Positions 1-8,808 of a stretch of 64,000 nucleotides of DNA are shown here, piece by piece. The notes beneath the pieces are model-generated. The model did not search any database, was not told where the DNA came from, and saw only the letters and a list, made by a program, of their open reading frames with translations. How positions within the stretch are numbered: position 1 is the stretch's first letter; each line of letters starts with the position of its first letter. The position numbers were made by a program, and so were the translations under genes. Source of the stretch: Caballeronia udeis (lineage in GTDB: Bacteria > Pseudomonadota > Gammaproteobacteria > Burkholderiales > Burkholderiaceae); NCBI RefSeq assembly GCF_001544555.2, contig NZ_FCOK02000048.1, positions 1 to 64,000 on the forward strand, read 5' to 3'.

Positions 1-110
1 TCAACGTGGTAATCGTGGCGCTAGCGAACAAGATCGCTAGAACCATCTGGGCACTTCTCGCCCACGACAGGCAGTACGGCAGAGAGTACGTAAGCTCGAA
101 ACCTCTTTAA
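1..110 (+). pseudogene. IS110/IS1111-family transposase, C-terminal end
   Basis: The frame beginning at base 3 reads NVVIVALANKIARTIWALLA, then a short basic tail and a TAA at 108-110. This matches the C-terminus typical of IS110/IS1111-type DEDD transposases (an ALANK..R..WALL motif). The rest of the gene lies to the left of the window, so I cannot tell whether the element is intact. It is the left-hand mobile neighbour of the peptide-utilisation island. Confidence 0.7.
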
Positions 111-741
111 AAAATTTGCGTTACAAAGGAGCTGTTCTCACAGGAGGCACCTCGACAGGTTGCGTTGGCAATCGCGTGCAATGACAAGATAGGTCGGACC
201 GGGGCTCCCTAAACCTGGGTATGACGAAGAGCCTTCAGCTCGACACGGAAATGAGGTGGGGGTCAGCGGATTTCATCGGCCCGCAGCCGAATGATTGGCT
301 GCAACAGGCCGGATATAAAGCAGCAACCGCCCCATCAAGTCATGCACACGAAAAACCTTCGCAAAAAGGGAGGCGTCCATATAAAAGTCATACCAATACC
401 AGCGTACGGAGCAACTGATGACTTCAGTTGGAAAACGGTGACAGTGATCAAGGGATTTCGGTTTGCCCATCGCACCATCTTACGTGGCCGACCCGATAAC
501 CTGACAATTCCTCCTCTCGACCCCAGCTAGGCCAAGGCCAGCAGCTCGGGGGGGGGGCCGCACTGCCTTGCCATAGCGCGCCAAACTCGGCAATCGACCG
601 CATGCGGGATTGTCATTCCGAAGCGATCAGACCGCATTAAATAGGCCGCACACGCGTGACCCCGTGCTATCTGCTCAGCACGAAATAGGTCGGATTGACG
701 CTGCTACTTTGGCTTCGTTGCACGACTGCATGTGGGCCGAC
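111..741. other. Non-coding stretch downstream of the IS110-type transposase
   Basis: No credible gene is seen. The first 200-300 bases resemble the long non-coding 3' end of IS1111-type elements, which in that subgroup is where the guide (bridge or seek) RNA is encoded. The remainder is featureless apart from a run of ten G at 548-557. Similarity to the second XRE locus begins abruptly at base 734. Confidence 0.4.
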
Positions 742-1407
742 TCATTCCTGCTTCTGAAACTGCCCGATGACGTGATCCGCCTCTCCTGTGCAGACACAGA
801 GAACGCGACACGGGCCGTCCGATACTGCAATGTAAGCGTGTCCCATGCTGCTATCGATGTAGACCGACTCACCGGACTTTAGCCGCACTGGAGCATAGAA
901 CTCCGAGTGAAACTCGATTTCCCCCTCCAGCACATAGGTAAATTCCTCGCCGGCATGCTTGATCAGGCCGCCAAATTCGGCGACGAACTCCTGAACGGAG
1001 CGGGCACGGACCTCGGTAATCAAAGGTACCAGTTGTTTGTTGAGCAGTTCCACTGCCAGAAACGTTTGCGGATAGGAATCGGTCTGCACGACCAGACCCT
1101 CACCGAGTCGCTGGACAACACGTCTGCCCGGACCCGGAACCGACGGAGCAGCTTCGGTTTCCGTGCTGTCAGCGAGAAGGCCCAGCAATTCCGACATGTT
1201 GATGCCTAACCCGACGCTCATAAGCGAAAGCTTTTCGTAGGACATGGAGGCCCGTCCCATCTCAAGTTTCGAGATGGTCGAGACGGCAAGCCCGGTCCGT
1301 TCGCTGACTTCCTGCAACGTCAGCCCGAGCTTGTTCCGCAGGGCGCGAACGGCTTGACCGGGCTTGTTCAGACCGGGTGGATCGTGGGTAGCGAGATTTT
1401 TCCTCAT
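742..1407 (-). CDS. XRE-family transcriptional regulator with C-terminal cupin domain (copy 1)
   Basis: A 221-residue cytoplasmic DNA-binding regulator. An N-terminal helix-turn-helix of the XRE type covers about residues 17-72 (GLTLQEVSERTGLAVSTISK, then LEMGRASMSYEKLS). The C-terminal 80 residues are a cupin_2 fold (EEFTYVLEGEIEFHSE, then KSGESVYIDSSMGHAY), which in this family senses a small ligand. I chose the ATG at 1407 because the copy at 23.2 kb becomes alignable there; an in-frame ATG at 1443 adds 12 unconserved residues. The gene is divergent from the tonB operon and has an operator-like element at 1469-1499. The likely role is local regulator of the peptide-uptake genes. The ligand is unknown. 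Confidence 0.88.
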   Translation of the reverse strand: MRKNLATHDPPGLNKPGQAVRALRNKLGLTLQEVSERTGLAVSTISKLEMGRASMSYEKLSLMSVGLGINMSELLGLLADSTETEAAPSVPGPGRRVVQRLGEGLVVQTDSYPQTFLAVELLNKQLVPLITEVRARSVQEFVAEFGGLIKHAGEEFTYVLEGEIEFHSEFYAPVRLKSGESVYIDSSMGHAYIAVSDGPCRVLCVCTGEADHVIGQFQKQE

Positions 1408-1468
1408 AGGTAAACAGTATGCCAAAAAAATCGCTACATCCACATTACGATGAAAATTATTTAAATTA

Positions 1469-1499
1469 GAAAAAAATATTCAATTAAGAAAATTGTTGG
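1469..1499 (-). promoter_or_regulatory. Operator/promoter-like element, XRE copy 1
   Basis: In XRE gene sense the core is TTTTCTTAATTGAATATTTT. It fits the consensus TTTTCYNNATTGRATAWTTT shared with the sites at 13536, 14349, 16889, 20042 and 23940. It lies in the divergent region between the regulator and tonB, so it could control either side. Confidence 0.55.
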
Positions 1500-1700
1500 T
1501 GTAATGTATTGTCCATGCCGTCGCAGCTCTGGCTGCAGCGTGAAGGTTCGGCAAGCGAGTAGTCAAGCTTTCTCTGGTGCTTTCGAAGGGTTGCCGCATC
1601 TGGCCGGTGAACGCAGAGGGAGCAGATCGGTGAGCGAGACAGGCATAGGAAATAGCGCTTCGGTAGCGTCGACACGCGCGGGTGCTTGCAGGAGACACAA

Positions 1701-2336
1701 ATGAAATTCGCAGGTCAGCAGCAGCATTCTGCAAATCGATTCATCGGTATCGGATTCGTCGCACTACTACACGTTCTGATCGTCTATATCTTGTTGAATG
1801 GTCTCGCCTCCAAAGTGGTCGAGGTGATTCGAAAGCCTATCGAAACGAGGATCATCGAAGAAGCGAAACCACTGCCGCCGCCCAAGCCGGCCATTGCATT
1901 GCCGCCACCGCCGAAATTCGCACCTCCGCCGCCGTTCATTCCTCCTCCTGAAGTGGTGGTTCCGGTGCAGCCGCAGCAGTCAGTTGTGGTGCAGCGTTCG
2001 CCGGTTCCGCAGCAGAGCACACCCATGCCTGCGCCTGCCGTTGCGGCACCACCTGCGCATACGGTGCATACGGAAGTCGGCGTGGTGTGTCCGAATTCGC
2101 AGCAGGTCAGGCAGTCGATGCATTACCCGCGCGAAGCTCTGCGCGACAACATTACAGGGGAGGTGTTGGTGGAATTCGTTGTGGACGCGCACGGCAATAT
2201 GGAGAACGTACAGGTCGTGAAGTCCGCTGATCCAGTCCTCGACCGGGCCGCTGTGAATGCGGTCAAACAGTTTAACTGCGTCGCGCAAGGCGAGGACGTC
2301 CGTGTGCAGGTGCCGTTCTCGTTCAACCTGAACTGA
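1701..2336 (+). CDS. tonB: TonB energy-transducing protein
   Basis: A 211-residue inner-membrane protein that passes proton-motive force to outer-membrane TonB-dependent receptors. Near the N-terminus is one membrane helix (IGIGFVALLHVLIVYILLNG). A proline-rich periplasmic spacer follows (KPLPPPKPAIALPPPPKFAPP), and then a C-terminal TonB domain with the YPREALRDNITGEVLVEF signature. The start at 1701 has a good ribosome-binding site (GGAGA at 1691-1695); an upstream in-frame TTG is less likely. It is the first gene of a co-directional set with exbB, two exbD genes and a TPR gene. Having its own TonB next to a lone receptor (17.0 kb) suggests a dedicated energiser. Confidence 0.93.
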   Translation: MKFAGQQQHSANRFIGIGFVALLHVLIVYILLNGLASKVVEVIRKPIETRIIEEAKPLPPPKPAIALPPPPKFAPPPPFIPPPEVVVPVQPQQSVVVQRSPVPQQSTPMPAPAVAAPPAHTVHTEVGVVCPNSQQVRQSMHYPREALRDNITGEVLVEFVVDAHGNMENVQVVKSADPVLDRAAVNAVKQFNCVAQGEDVRVQVPFSFNLN

Positions 2337-2411
2337 AGGTCGTGCCAAGTAATGCAGGCGGGCGCTGCTTGCCATGTTTATGAATTGGAATGATGACCCT
2401 GGAGTTATGAC

Positions 2412-3350
2412 ATGAAGATCCCGCGTTTGGCCGCTATTGCGGCAAGCACCATTTTTGCCTTTACCCCGGTTGCGTTGTTTACCGGAGCAGGGCTGGCATA
2501 TGCGCAATCTGGCGGCAATACGACCGCTGCCCCGGCGGCAACTGCGCTCGCTGCACCGGCGACAGTCGCGGTGGCCGACCTGGCCGTTCCGCCGCCAGCG
2601 GTGGCTGCGACCGAGGCGGTCTCGAACCCGTACGGGCTCGATGCGCTGTGGAAGGGCGGTGACATCGTCGCGCGGAGCACGCTCGTCATTCTGGTGATCA
2701 TGTCGATGGGCAGTTGGTACATCATGGTGACCAAGTTTTTCGAACAATTCCGCGCAAATCGTCGTGCTCGCTCAGCGGATGAGAAGGTGTGGGATGCAGA
2801 GTCGCTCGAAGCGGGGGTACAGCAACTCGACGAAGGCAGCCCGTTTCGTTACATCGCAGGTAGCGGGATCGAAGCCAGTCGTCATCACGAAGGGGTGCTG
2901 CTTGAAAAGGTCGATCTCAACACCTGGATCGGCGTGTCGATCGAGCGAGCAACCACTGTCGTATCCAACCGCTTGCAGGATGGTCTCGCCTTTCTCGCGA
3001 CGGTCGGCTCGACGGCGCCATTTGTGGGTCTGTTTGGTACTGTCTGGGGTATCTATCACGCGCTGACTGCAATTGGCATTGCGGGGCAAGCGTCTATCGA
3101 CAAGGTGGCGGGCCCTGTGGGCGAGGCGCTCATCATGACGGCGATCGGCCTTGCGGTTGCTGTGCCGGCGGTGCTCGGCTATAACTTCCTCGTGCGCCGT
3201 AACAAGGCAGTAATGGAGCGTGTGCGAGGCTTCGGTGCGCAACTGCATACGGTATTGTTGAGCGGTGCGGCCACTGCCACGAATGTTTCTTCGCACTCTA
3301 AGTCTGCGGACGCGGCCATGCACCGGTCCGTGAAAGCAGCGACTTCGTAA
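2412..3350 (+). CDS. exbB: ExbB/TolQ/MotA-family proton channel subunit
   Basis: A 312-residue inner-membrane subunit of the TonB motor. It begins with a cleavable signal-like segment (AIAASTIFAFTPVALFTG) and an Ala/Pro-rich linker, giving the long N-terminus seen in proteobacterial ExbB. Three membrane segments follow: VARSTLVILVIMSMGSWYIM near residue 90, LAFLATVGSTAPFVGLFGTV near 198, and ALIMTAIGLAVAVPAVLGY near 240. The last two carry the conserved MotA/TolQ pore signature. It lies 75 bp after tonB and 12 bp before the first exbD, consistent with one operon. Confidence 0.94.
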   Translation: MKIPRLAAIAASTIFAFTPVALFTGAGLAYAQSGGNTTAAPAATALAAPATVAVADLAVPPPAVAATEAVSNPYGLDALWKGGDIVARSTLVILVIMSMGSWYIMVTKFFEQFRANRRARSADEKVWDAESLEAGVQQLDEGSPFRYIAGSGIEASRHHEGVLLEKVDLNTWIGVSIERATTVVSNRLQDGLAFLATVGSTAPFVGLFGTVWGIYHALTAIGIAGQASIDKVAGPVGEALIMTAIGLAVAVPAVLGYNFLVRRNKAVMERVRGFGAQLHTVLLSGAATATNVSSHSKSADAAMHRSVKAATS

Positions 3351-3362
3351 ACGGAGCAGGTC

Positions 3363-3791
3363 ATGGCGATGAGTGCAGGGCAAGGCAGCGAAGAGCACGA
3401 CGAGGTGATGTCGTCAATTAACACCACGCCGCTGGTGGACGTGATGCTGGTTTTGCTCATCATCTTTCTGCTCACTATTCCGGTAGTCACGCACAGCGTG
3501 AACGTCAAGTTGCCGACGCAGACGGTGCAACCATTGCAGACGACGCCACAAAACATCGTGCTCGCGGTTAATCGGGATGGTGACGTGTTCTGGTCGGAGC
3601 ACCACATTGACATGCCGACGCTAGTCGCGCGGCTGAAGCAGGCTGCCGTGCAGCAACCACAGCCGGAGATTCACATCCGGGGTGATGAAAATGCGCGTTA
3701 CGAATTTGTCGGTAAGGTCGTGGTGGCGTGCGAGCGCGCAGGCATTGTGAAGGTGGACTTTATTACTAATCCGGCTGCGCGCGGCGGGTGA
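3363..3791 (+). CDS. exbD: ExbD/TolR-family biopolymer transport protein 1
   Basis: A 142-residue protein with one membrane helix and a periplasmic domain, working with ExbB as the proton-driven stator. The conserved NTTPLVDVMLVLLIIFLLT segment at about residues 21-39 holds the essential membrane aspartate. The periplasmic part (ENARYEFVGKVVVACERAGI) is typical. It is followed 10 bp later by a second exbD. Confidence 0.93.
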   Translation: MAMSAGQGSEEHDEVMSSINTTPLVDVMLVLLIIFLLTIPVVTHSVNVKLPTQTVQPLQTTPQNIVLAVNRDGDVFWSEHHIDMPTLVARLKQAAVQQPQPEIHIRGDENARYEFVGKVVVACERAGIVKVDFITNPAARGG

Positions 3792-3801
3792 GGAGGCAGA
3801 A

Positions 3802-4230
3802 ATGGGAATGAATATTTCGACGAATGGCGATCAGGATCCCGAAGTAATGGTCGAGATCAACACCACGCCGTTGATCGATGTCATGCTGGTGCTGCTCATC
3901 ATGCTGATCATCACGATTCCGATTCAGACACATGCAGTAAAAATGAACTTGCCTGTGGGGACGCCGCCCCCGGTCGTAAAGGTGCCGACAGTCGTGGAGA
4001 TCGACGTGGACTTCGACGGCACCATCAGCTGGAATGGTGCACCCGTGGCGGACTTGGCGGTGCTTGATCAGCACCTGAAGGATGTGGCGGCCGAGGCGGA
4101 TCAGCCGGAGCTTCACCTCAGACCCAACCGGCTGGTGCCGTACCGCAGTGTTGCAGCCGTGATGGCGGCGGCGCAACGCCTTGGGGCCACCAAAATCGCG
4201 CTCGTCGGCAACGAGCAATTCATGCAGTAG
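3802..4230 (+). CDS. exbD: ExbD/TolR-family biopolymer transport protein 2
   Basis: A 142-residue paralogue of the preceding gene with the same architecture: NTTPLIDVMLVLLIMLIIT membrane helix with the proton-binding Asp at about residue 25, then a TolR-like periplasmic domain (LRPNRLVPYRSVAAVMAAAQ). Paired exbD genes occur in Xanthomonas- and Burkholderia-type TonB operons, where the second copy is often needed only for particular substrates. Spacing to both neighbours is short (10 and 22 bp), so it is probably co-transcribed. Confidence 0.92.
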   Translation: MGMNISTNGDQDPEVMVEINTTPLIDVMLVLLIMLIITIPIQTHAVKMNLPVGTPPPVVKVPTVVEIDVDFDGTISWNGAPVADLAVLDQHLKDVAAEADQPELHLRPNRLVPYRSVAAVMAAAQRLGATKIALVGNEQFMQ

Positions 4231-4252
4231 AAATGCCTGAGACGGGTGGAAA

Positions 4253-5479
4253 ATGAGTCGTAAATTTGTATCTGGAAGCATGTCATTCGCGTTGCTGGGC
4301 ACGCTGCTTCTCGCGATCGGTGGGATCACGGTTCTGGTTAGCGAACCGGTGGTGTCGGCCGAGACGCTTCGGCCGGAAGTGGCAAAGCCGCTGCAGGCTG
4401 CACGCATGCTGTACCAGGATCATCGCTACAAGGATGCGCTGGCGAGCGTAGCCCAAGCAGAGGCCGTGCCGGGCAAGACGCCGTACGAAAACGATGTCAT
4501 CGCGCAGATGGGAGGCGCCGCTGCTGTTGCGGCCGGCGAGCTTGCCGTGGCGGCGCGCGAATACGGATTTCTGATCCAGAGTGGCCGTCAGCCGGTCGCG
4601 GAGCAGCAGAAAATGATGGCAGCACTGGCCAGTCTGGCTTATCAGCAGGGCAATTACGCGCAGGCCGCGCAATGGGGCCAGCGCTATCAGGGCGTGGGGA
4701 CGGGCGACCCGCATATGAGGACATTGCTCGCCCAGTCTTACTACATGGCGAACAATTGTGACGCGGTCGAAAAGGCCCTCCAACCTGCAATGAACGCAGA
4801 GGGTCGCGCCGGGAGTGCGCCTGTCGTGGACGATCTGAAACTGCTGGGGAGTTGTTATCAGAAGCAGGAAAACAACCACGGCTACATCGCTGTGCTGGAG
4901 CAGCTCGTCGAATACTATCCGACGCCTGTCTATTGGGGCGAACTCCTTGACCGTCTGCAGGCGGATCCGAAGTATTCGGGTCGGTTCGAACTGGATGTCT
5001 ATCGCCTCAGGCGGGCAACAGGCAGTCTGAATAGTGCCGACGACTATATGCAGATGGCACAACTCGCGATTCTTGCGGGGCATGGAGCAGAAGCTTCGAG
5101 CGTTGTTACGCAGGGGGTCGATTCTGGCGTGTTGGGCAAAGGCGCGGACGCCGGGCGCGTGCAGCGGCTCAAGAGCCTGGCCACCAAGACGGCCGCGCGG
5201 CCGCTGCCCACCGCCACTGCGGGAAACGGACCCGCGCTCATCGAAGCTGGCTTCGATGAAGCTCTTTCGGGACGCTATCTGCAAGGCATAGGTTTGATGG
5301 AGACGGGTCTTGCGAAAGGTGGTCTTGCAGATGTCAATGAAGCGAGGTTGCATCTTGGCATCGTCTACTATCTTGCGGGGCAAAAGGCGAAAGCCCTGAA
5401 TGTATTTGGGGCTGTCACAGGTGATGGCGAAGCCGCAGCACTGGCGCGGCTATGGAACCTCGCCGTGCGCGGCGGATGA
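4253..5479 (+). CDS. Tetratricopeptide-repeat protein of the TonB operon
   Basis: A 408-residue protein with an N-terminal signal or anchor (FALLGTLLLAIGGITVLVSE), then helical repeats of TPR/Sel1 character, for example YKDALASVAQAEAVPG, GNYAQAAQWGQRYQ and KAKALNVFGAVTG. Such a gene regularly ends Burkholderia tonB-exbBDD operons. Its role is not defined; a periplasmic or membrane scaffold for the TonB motor is plausible. It starts 22 bp after exbD2. I do not recognise a catalytic motif. Confidence 0.85.
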   Translation: MSRKFVSGSMSFALLGTLLLAIGGITVLVSEPVVSAETLRPEVAKPLQAARMLYQDHRYKDALASVAQAEAVPGKTPYENDVIAQMGGAAAVAAGELAVAAREYGFLIQSGRQPVAEQQKMMAALASLAYQQGNYAQAAQWGQRYQGVGTGDPHMRTLLAQSYYMANNCDAVEKALQPAMNAEGRAGSAPVVDDLKLLGSCYQKQENNHGYIAVLEQLVEYYPTPVYWGELLDRLQADPKYSGRFELDVYRLRRATGSLNSADDYMQMAQLAILAGHGAEASSVVTQGVDSGVLGKGADAGRVQRLKSLATKTAARPLPTATAGNGPALIEAGFDEALSGRYLQGIGLMETGLAKGGLADVNEARLHLGIVYYLAGQKAKALNVFGAVTGDGEAAALARLWNLAVRGG

Positions 5480-5639
5480 GTACCGTTATTCCGCGCAACG
5501 TCTGCTGCCGAACCCGGTGTAGACAAATCGGGCGCGCGCTGGAATACCGTCAACTCGCGGTCGGCTTGGCGTGGACGCGGCGAAATGTCAGGCATGAAAC
5601 GAGCGACCCAGCAAACCACATCTTTCACCTGCAGCCCGC

Positions 5640-6221
5640 TGTCTTAGGTGGGCTACGGCTTCCCGCTCGCTGCGATCAGCTATTTGTGGAGCTGTACTAC
5701 CGTTTACTGCTCGGCCTACGCATGTTCGAGGAAGTGCTCGCCGCACGCGGCATGGAGCTTATATAAGAGACGGCGTAGTTTTGGTCGGTGAAGTTTGGGC
5801 TGGGCGGCTCCCGGCGCATCCGCTCTACACCGTGTTGGATCGGGCAGCGAATGGCACCTTGATAAAGTGGTCGTCACGATTAACGGTCGAAGCACTGACT
5901 TTGGCTTGCGGTGCACCGGCTGGACCTATGACTGATGTGCTTTTGCAAAACAGACGCGACAGGCACGTGGCCAAGCGGCTCATGCGCAAGCTGTTAAGGA
6001 AGCACGTGCACTTATCACCGGTTGTAAGCCGTCAGGTAGAGGGAACCGAGCCTCCGTTTGCAAATTTATTCGACTACGGTATGACGGAATGGATTGATCG
6101 AGTAACAGCCGGTGGCCCCGCTCGTTACGGAATGCTTGAGTCGTATCTCAATTGCAACGCCGGGTTTTACATCGTTCAAGCCGATGACAAAGTAGAGTCG
6201 CGTTTTGTAGTCTTAACTTGA
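5640..6221 (+). pseudogene. IS6-family transposase remnant fused to an unknown tail
   Basis: Several frames together give IS6-family DDE transposase pieces. GLRLPARCDQLFVELYYR and FEEVLAARGMEL are the N-terminal motif, WHLDKVVVTINGR near 5850 contains the first catalytic Asp, and NRRDRHVAKRLMRKLLRKH near 5950 precedes the second. Frames shift at least twice, so the gene is dead. From about 6031 to 6221 the open frame continues with sequence I cannot assign (FANLFDYGMTEWIDRVTAGG), perhaps the end of an older gene hit by the insertion. Confidence 0.75.
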
Positions 6222-6404
6222 AACAGTTCATACGCACTTGCAAATGCGGGCCATTTGTTGCGGCGAGGGATTCCCTATGAACGTGAGCATGCCGTTCCTG
6301 CGCAGATATCTGAAATATGACCGGGGGCAGGACGGCTTCAGGTTTTCTTTTGGACGAGCGACGCACCTTCAACTTAACCAAAAACCACACTAGTAGGTAA
6401 CGGT

Positions 6405-7895
6405 ATGACAACGAGAAAGCCAGTAAAGCTGTTCCTTGGAATGTTGGCCCATGAAACAAACACGTTCTCGCCTGTTCCCACCGGACGGAGAAATTTTGAA
6501 CAGGCTGTTTTTTATCGTCTAGGCGATGAACTGGATGGCAATCAAGTAGCTCACTTTCCCGCGTATAGCGACATTCTTGATATAGCGAAACAACGTGGTG
6601 ACACGTTATTGTGTGGGTTGGCTGCCTGGACGCAGCCCTCTGGTCCAACCTCGCGTGCGGGTTATGAAAGTTTGCGTGAGGAATTATTAGATGGGCTGCG
6701 TGCATCAGGTGAAATTGATGGCGTACTTCTCGTTTTGCATGGCGCGATGGTTGCGGAAGGCTACCACGATTGCGAGGGCGATCTTCTTGCCCGGGTACGT
6801 CAAATCGTTGGGCCGTCGGTGCCGATCGGAGCACTGCTTGACCTACATGGTAACGTTTCCGATGCAATGATTGCGAGCGGAGCGATTCTTGTAGCGTGTA
6901 AGGAATATCCTCACATCGACTATCCTGCGCGTGCAAAAGAACTGTATGGAATAATGCTTGATGTCATTGCTGGCGGTGTGATGCCGACATGTCATTTTCA
7001 GTCGCTTCCGATGTTGGGGTTGTTTGGAACAACTGAGCAGCCAATGTCCGGTTTTGTTAAGAGGTTATCAATGCTGGAAGGCAAGAATGGAATCTTGTCT
7101 ATTTCGGCAATGCACGGTTTCCCTTGGTCTGATACCGAACATACATGCGCTTCGATAATCGTTGTTAGCGACGACTCGAAGGAGGATCGCACGCAGATAC
7201 TCGCGAGTAGTTTGGCAGCGGAGTTGTTCGAATTGCGTGAGAGGGCAACGGTAACTCGATACGATGTGTCGGACGCGCTGGACGTCTGTGGTCGACTTGC
7301 GACGCCTGATGGTCCGGTGATATTGGCCGACAGTTCCGATAATCCCGGCGGAGGTGCTGCTTGTGACAGTACGTTCATTCTTCGAGAAATGTTAAAGAGG
7401 AAGGTCGAAGACGCAGCAGTAGGTATGATTTGGGATCCCCAAGCTGCCATACTTGCCGCAGATGCTGGCGTGGGCTCAACGCTGCAAATCCGGATAGGCG
7501 GAAAAACTGGTCCTCTTTCTGGCATGCCCGTAGACATCGAAGCGACGGTATTGGCTGTGCGCGACAATGCTACTCAGCGTGGGCTTGGCGGCAAGGTGCG
7601 CGATCCGCTTGGGCTCGCAGTCGCTCTTAAGACAGGATCAATTGTAATTATCGTCAATTCAATCAGGCAGCAGGTATTCTCGCCGGACTGTTTCACTGAG
7701 CTTGGGATAGAAATTCACGCAAAGAGGCTCGTGGTTGTAAAGTCATCGCAGCATTTCCGAGCCGCTTTCGATCCTATTGCGTCGACCACTGTTTACTGCA
7801 ACGCCCCGGGGTCGCTCGACATTAACCTTTCGGCGCTATCTTACAAATTTCTAAGGCGGCCAATTTGGCCACTTGACCAAATGTCCGCCGGTTGA
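6405..7895 (+). CDS. M81-family (MlrC/microcystinase C-like) metallopeptidase
   Basis: A 496-residue cytoplasmic zinc peptidase with full-length M81 organisation. Residues 16-21 are HETNTF, 111-115 LHGAM, 146-150 DLHGN and 166-170 KEYPH; Asp146, His148 and His170 are the predicted metal ligands. The C-terminal MlrC domain shows the expected HFRAAFDPIA segment. The founding member, MlrC, performs the last step of microcystin degradation, but most homologues have unknown peptide or amide substrates. A decayed second copy lies at 21.9-23.1 kb next to a hydrolase gene, which links this family to the same system. No element of the shared operator type is seen upstream. Confidence 0.9.
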   Translation: MTTRKPVKLFLGMLAHETNTFSPVPTGRRNFEQAVFYRLGDELDGNQVAHFPAYSDILDIAKQRGDTLLCGLAAWTQPSGPTSRAGYESLREELLDGLRASGEIDGVLLVLHGAMVAEGYHDCEGDLLARVRQIVGPSVPIGALLDLHGNVSDAMIASGAILVACKEYPHIDYPARAKELYGIMLDVIAGGVMPTCHFQSLPMLGLFGTTEQPMSGFVKRLSMLEGKNGILSISAMHGFPWSDTEHTCASIIVVSDDSKEDRTQILASSLAAELFELRERATVTRYDVSDALDVCGRLATPDGPVILADSSDNPGGGAACDSTFILREMLKRKVEDAAVGMIWDPQAAILAADAGVGSTLQIRIGGKTGPLSGMPVDIEATVLAVRDNATQRGLGGKVRDPLGLAVALKTGSIVIIVNSIRQQVFSPDCFTELGIEIHAKRLVVVKSSQHFRAAFDPIASTTVYCNAPGSLDINLSALSYKFLRRPIWPLDQMSAG

Positions 7896-8102
7896 CAGTA
7901 GTTCGTCGCCTGATCACGCTTTGGGCCGGCTAGGAGGCTACTACTTCGGCCCCTTCGTTTGGCAGGTCACATCGTTTCGAGAACTTATTCCGCATCTTCT
8001 GGCTGGCGGATTCGCCCCTGGTCCTGATCGCAGTCGCCGTAGCCCGTTTCCGCCGGTCGGATGTATTCACGCCGTTCTTGATCGGCCGGTCGTGACCGAG
8101 GA
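7896..8102. other. Convergent intergenic region
   Basis: This region lies between the convergent M81 and HxlR genes. I see no gene and no clear terminator hairpin here. Confidence 0.5.
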
Positions 8103-8510
8103 TTATTGAGCCTCCCTTGCTTTGGCTTTCGAAGCCGTGTGCTTCTTCCGCCTCCTCCTGAGCTTCGACAACGCGTCGTCGTTCTTGGCCCCCCACGCAT
8201 ATAGCATCTCGATCGGCTCGATGAAGAGCCGGCCCATGGGCGTCAGGGAGTATTCGACCATCGGTGGGACAACCGGATAGACCTTCCGATGGATCAGCCC
8301 GTCTCGCTCCATCTCGCGTAGCGTCTGCGTGAGCATCTTCTTCGAGCACCCCGGTAGGCTCCGCGCCAAGGCGCTGGTTCGGCACCTGCCGCCGTTGAAG
8401 TGCAGCGAGTGGAGCACCATCGTCGTCCACTTGACACTGAAAAGCTCCAGCACGCGGCGGGGTGCGCAATCCTCGTCGAGTATGATCGGCTCGAATTTTG
8501 GCATCGTCAT
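8103..8510 (-). CDS. HxlR-family winged-helix transcriptional regulator
   Basis: A 135-residue DNA-binding protein with the HxlR core: CAPRRVLELFSVKWTTMVLH, SKKMLTQTLREMERDGLIHR and YSLTPMGR. The N-terminal cysteine of the usual ...C.. motif is present at about residue 15. The tail is Lys/Arg-rich (LRRRRKKHTASKAKAREAQ). It is divergent from the Gfo/Idh/MocA gene across 298 bp, a normal arrangement for a regulator and its target. It has no obvious link to the peptide genes. Confidence 0.9.
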   Translation of the reverse strand: MTMPKFEPIILDEDCAPRRVLELFSVKWTTMVLHSLHFNGGRCRTSALARSLPGCSKKMLTQTLREMERDGLIHRKVYPVVPPMVEYSLTPMGRLFIEPIEMLYAWGAKNDDALSKLRRRRKKHTASKAKAREAQ

Positions 8511-8808
8511 GGTTCCCAGATGGTGACTACGTCCCTACATTGTGCCTTCTTGACGCAGGTGTACCAAGACTCTAGATTTCTCGTGGTGCATGGAGCCGCC
8601 ATTTAAGGGTATTTATCCGCGGCCATGGCCGATTCACGACCACGCGGGAACGGTACATGCCATCGCATCAAGCTGAGGTATCGAAGTTACGCGAGGCAGC
8701 GGCCCGGTTGCCCTGATCGTGGGGGCGACGCACCTTAAAATCGCCCGATCGTTGCCTCAAAGACCGGGTCCATTTGAGAGTAGAGAGCACGCTTGAGGAA
8801 AAGTCACC

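Larger units (their letters stand above)
734..1536. repeat. Direct repeat copy 1 carrying the XRE-cupin gene and its upstream region
   Basis: This segment is closely similar to 23200-24008 in the same orientation. It covers the whole XRE-cupin reading frame and about 70 bp of the upstream region beyond the operator-like element. There are scattered substitutions and one 6-bp difference that removes two codons in the other copy. Homology starts sharply at GGGCCGACTCATTCC and fades at CTCTGG[C/A]TGC. The two copies bracket a 22-kb segment. Confidence 0.85.

Noticed and set aside
1980..2747. A 255-codon minus-strand frame spanning tonB and exbB.
   Set aside because: It crosses two well-supported plus-strand genes and has shadow-frame composition.
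4283..5383. A 366-codon minus-strand frame opposite the TPR gene.
   Set aside because: It is Arg/Leu/His-rich shadow coding with no start signal, and the plus-strand TPR gene has operon context.
6148..6936. A 262-codon minus-strand frame opposite the start of the M81 gene.
   Set aside because: The M81 gene is full length with metal motifs on the plus strand; the minus frame has no recognisable domain.
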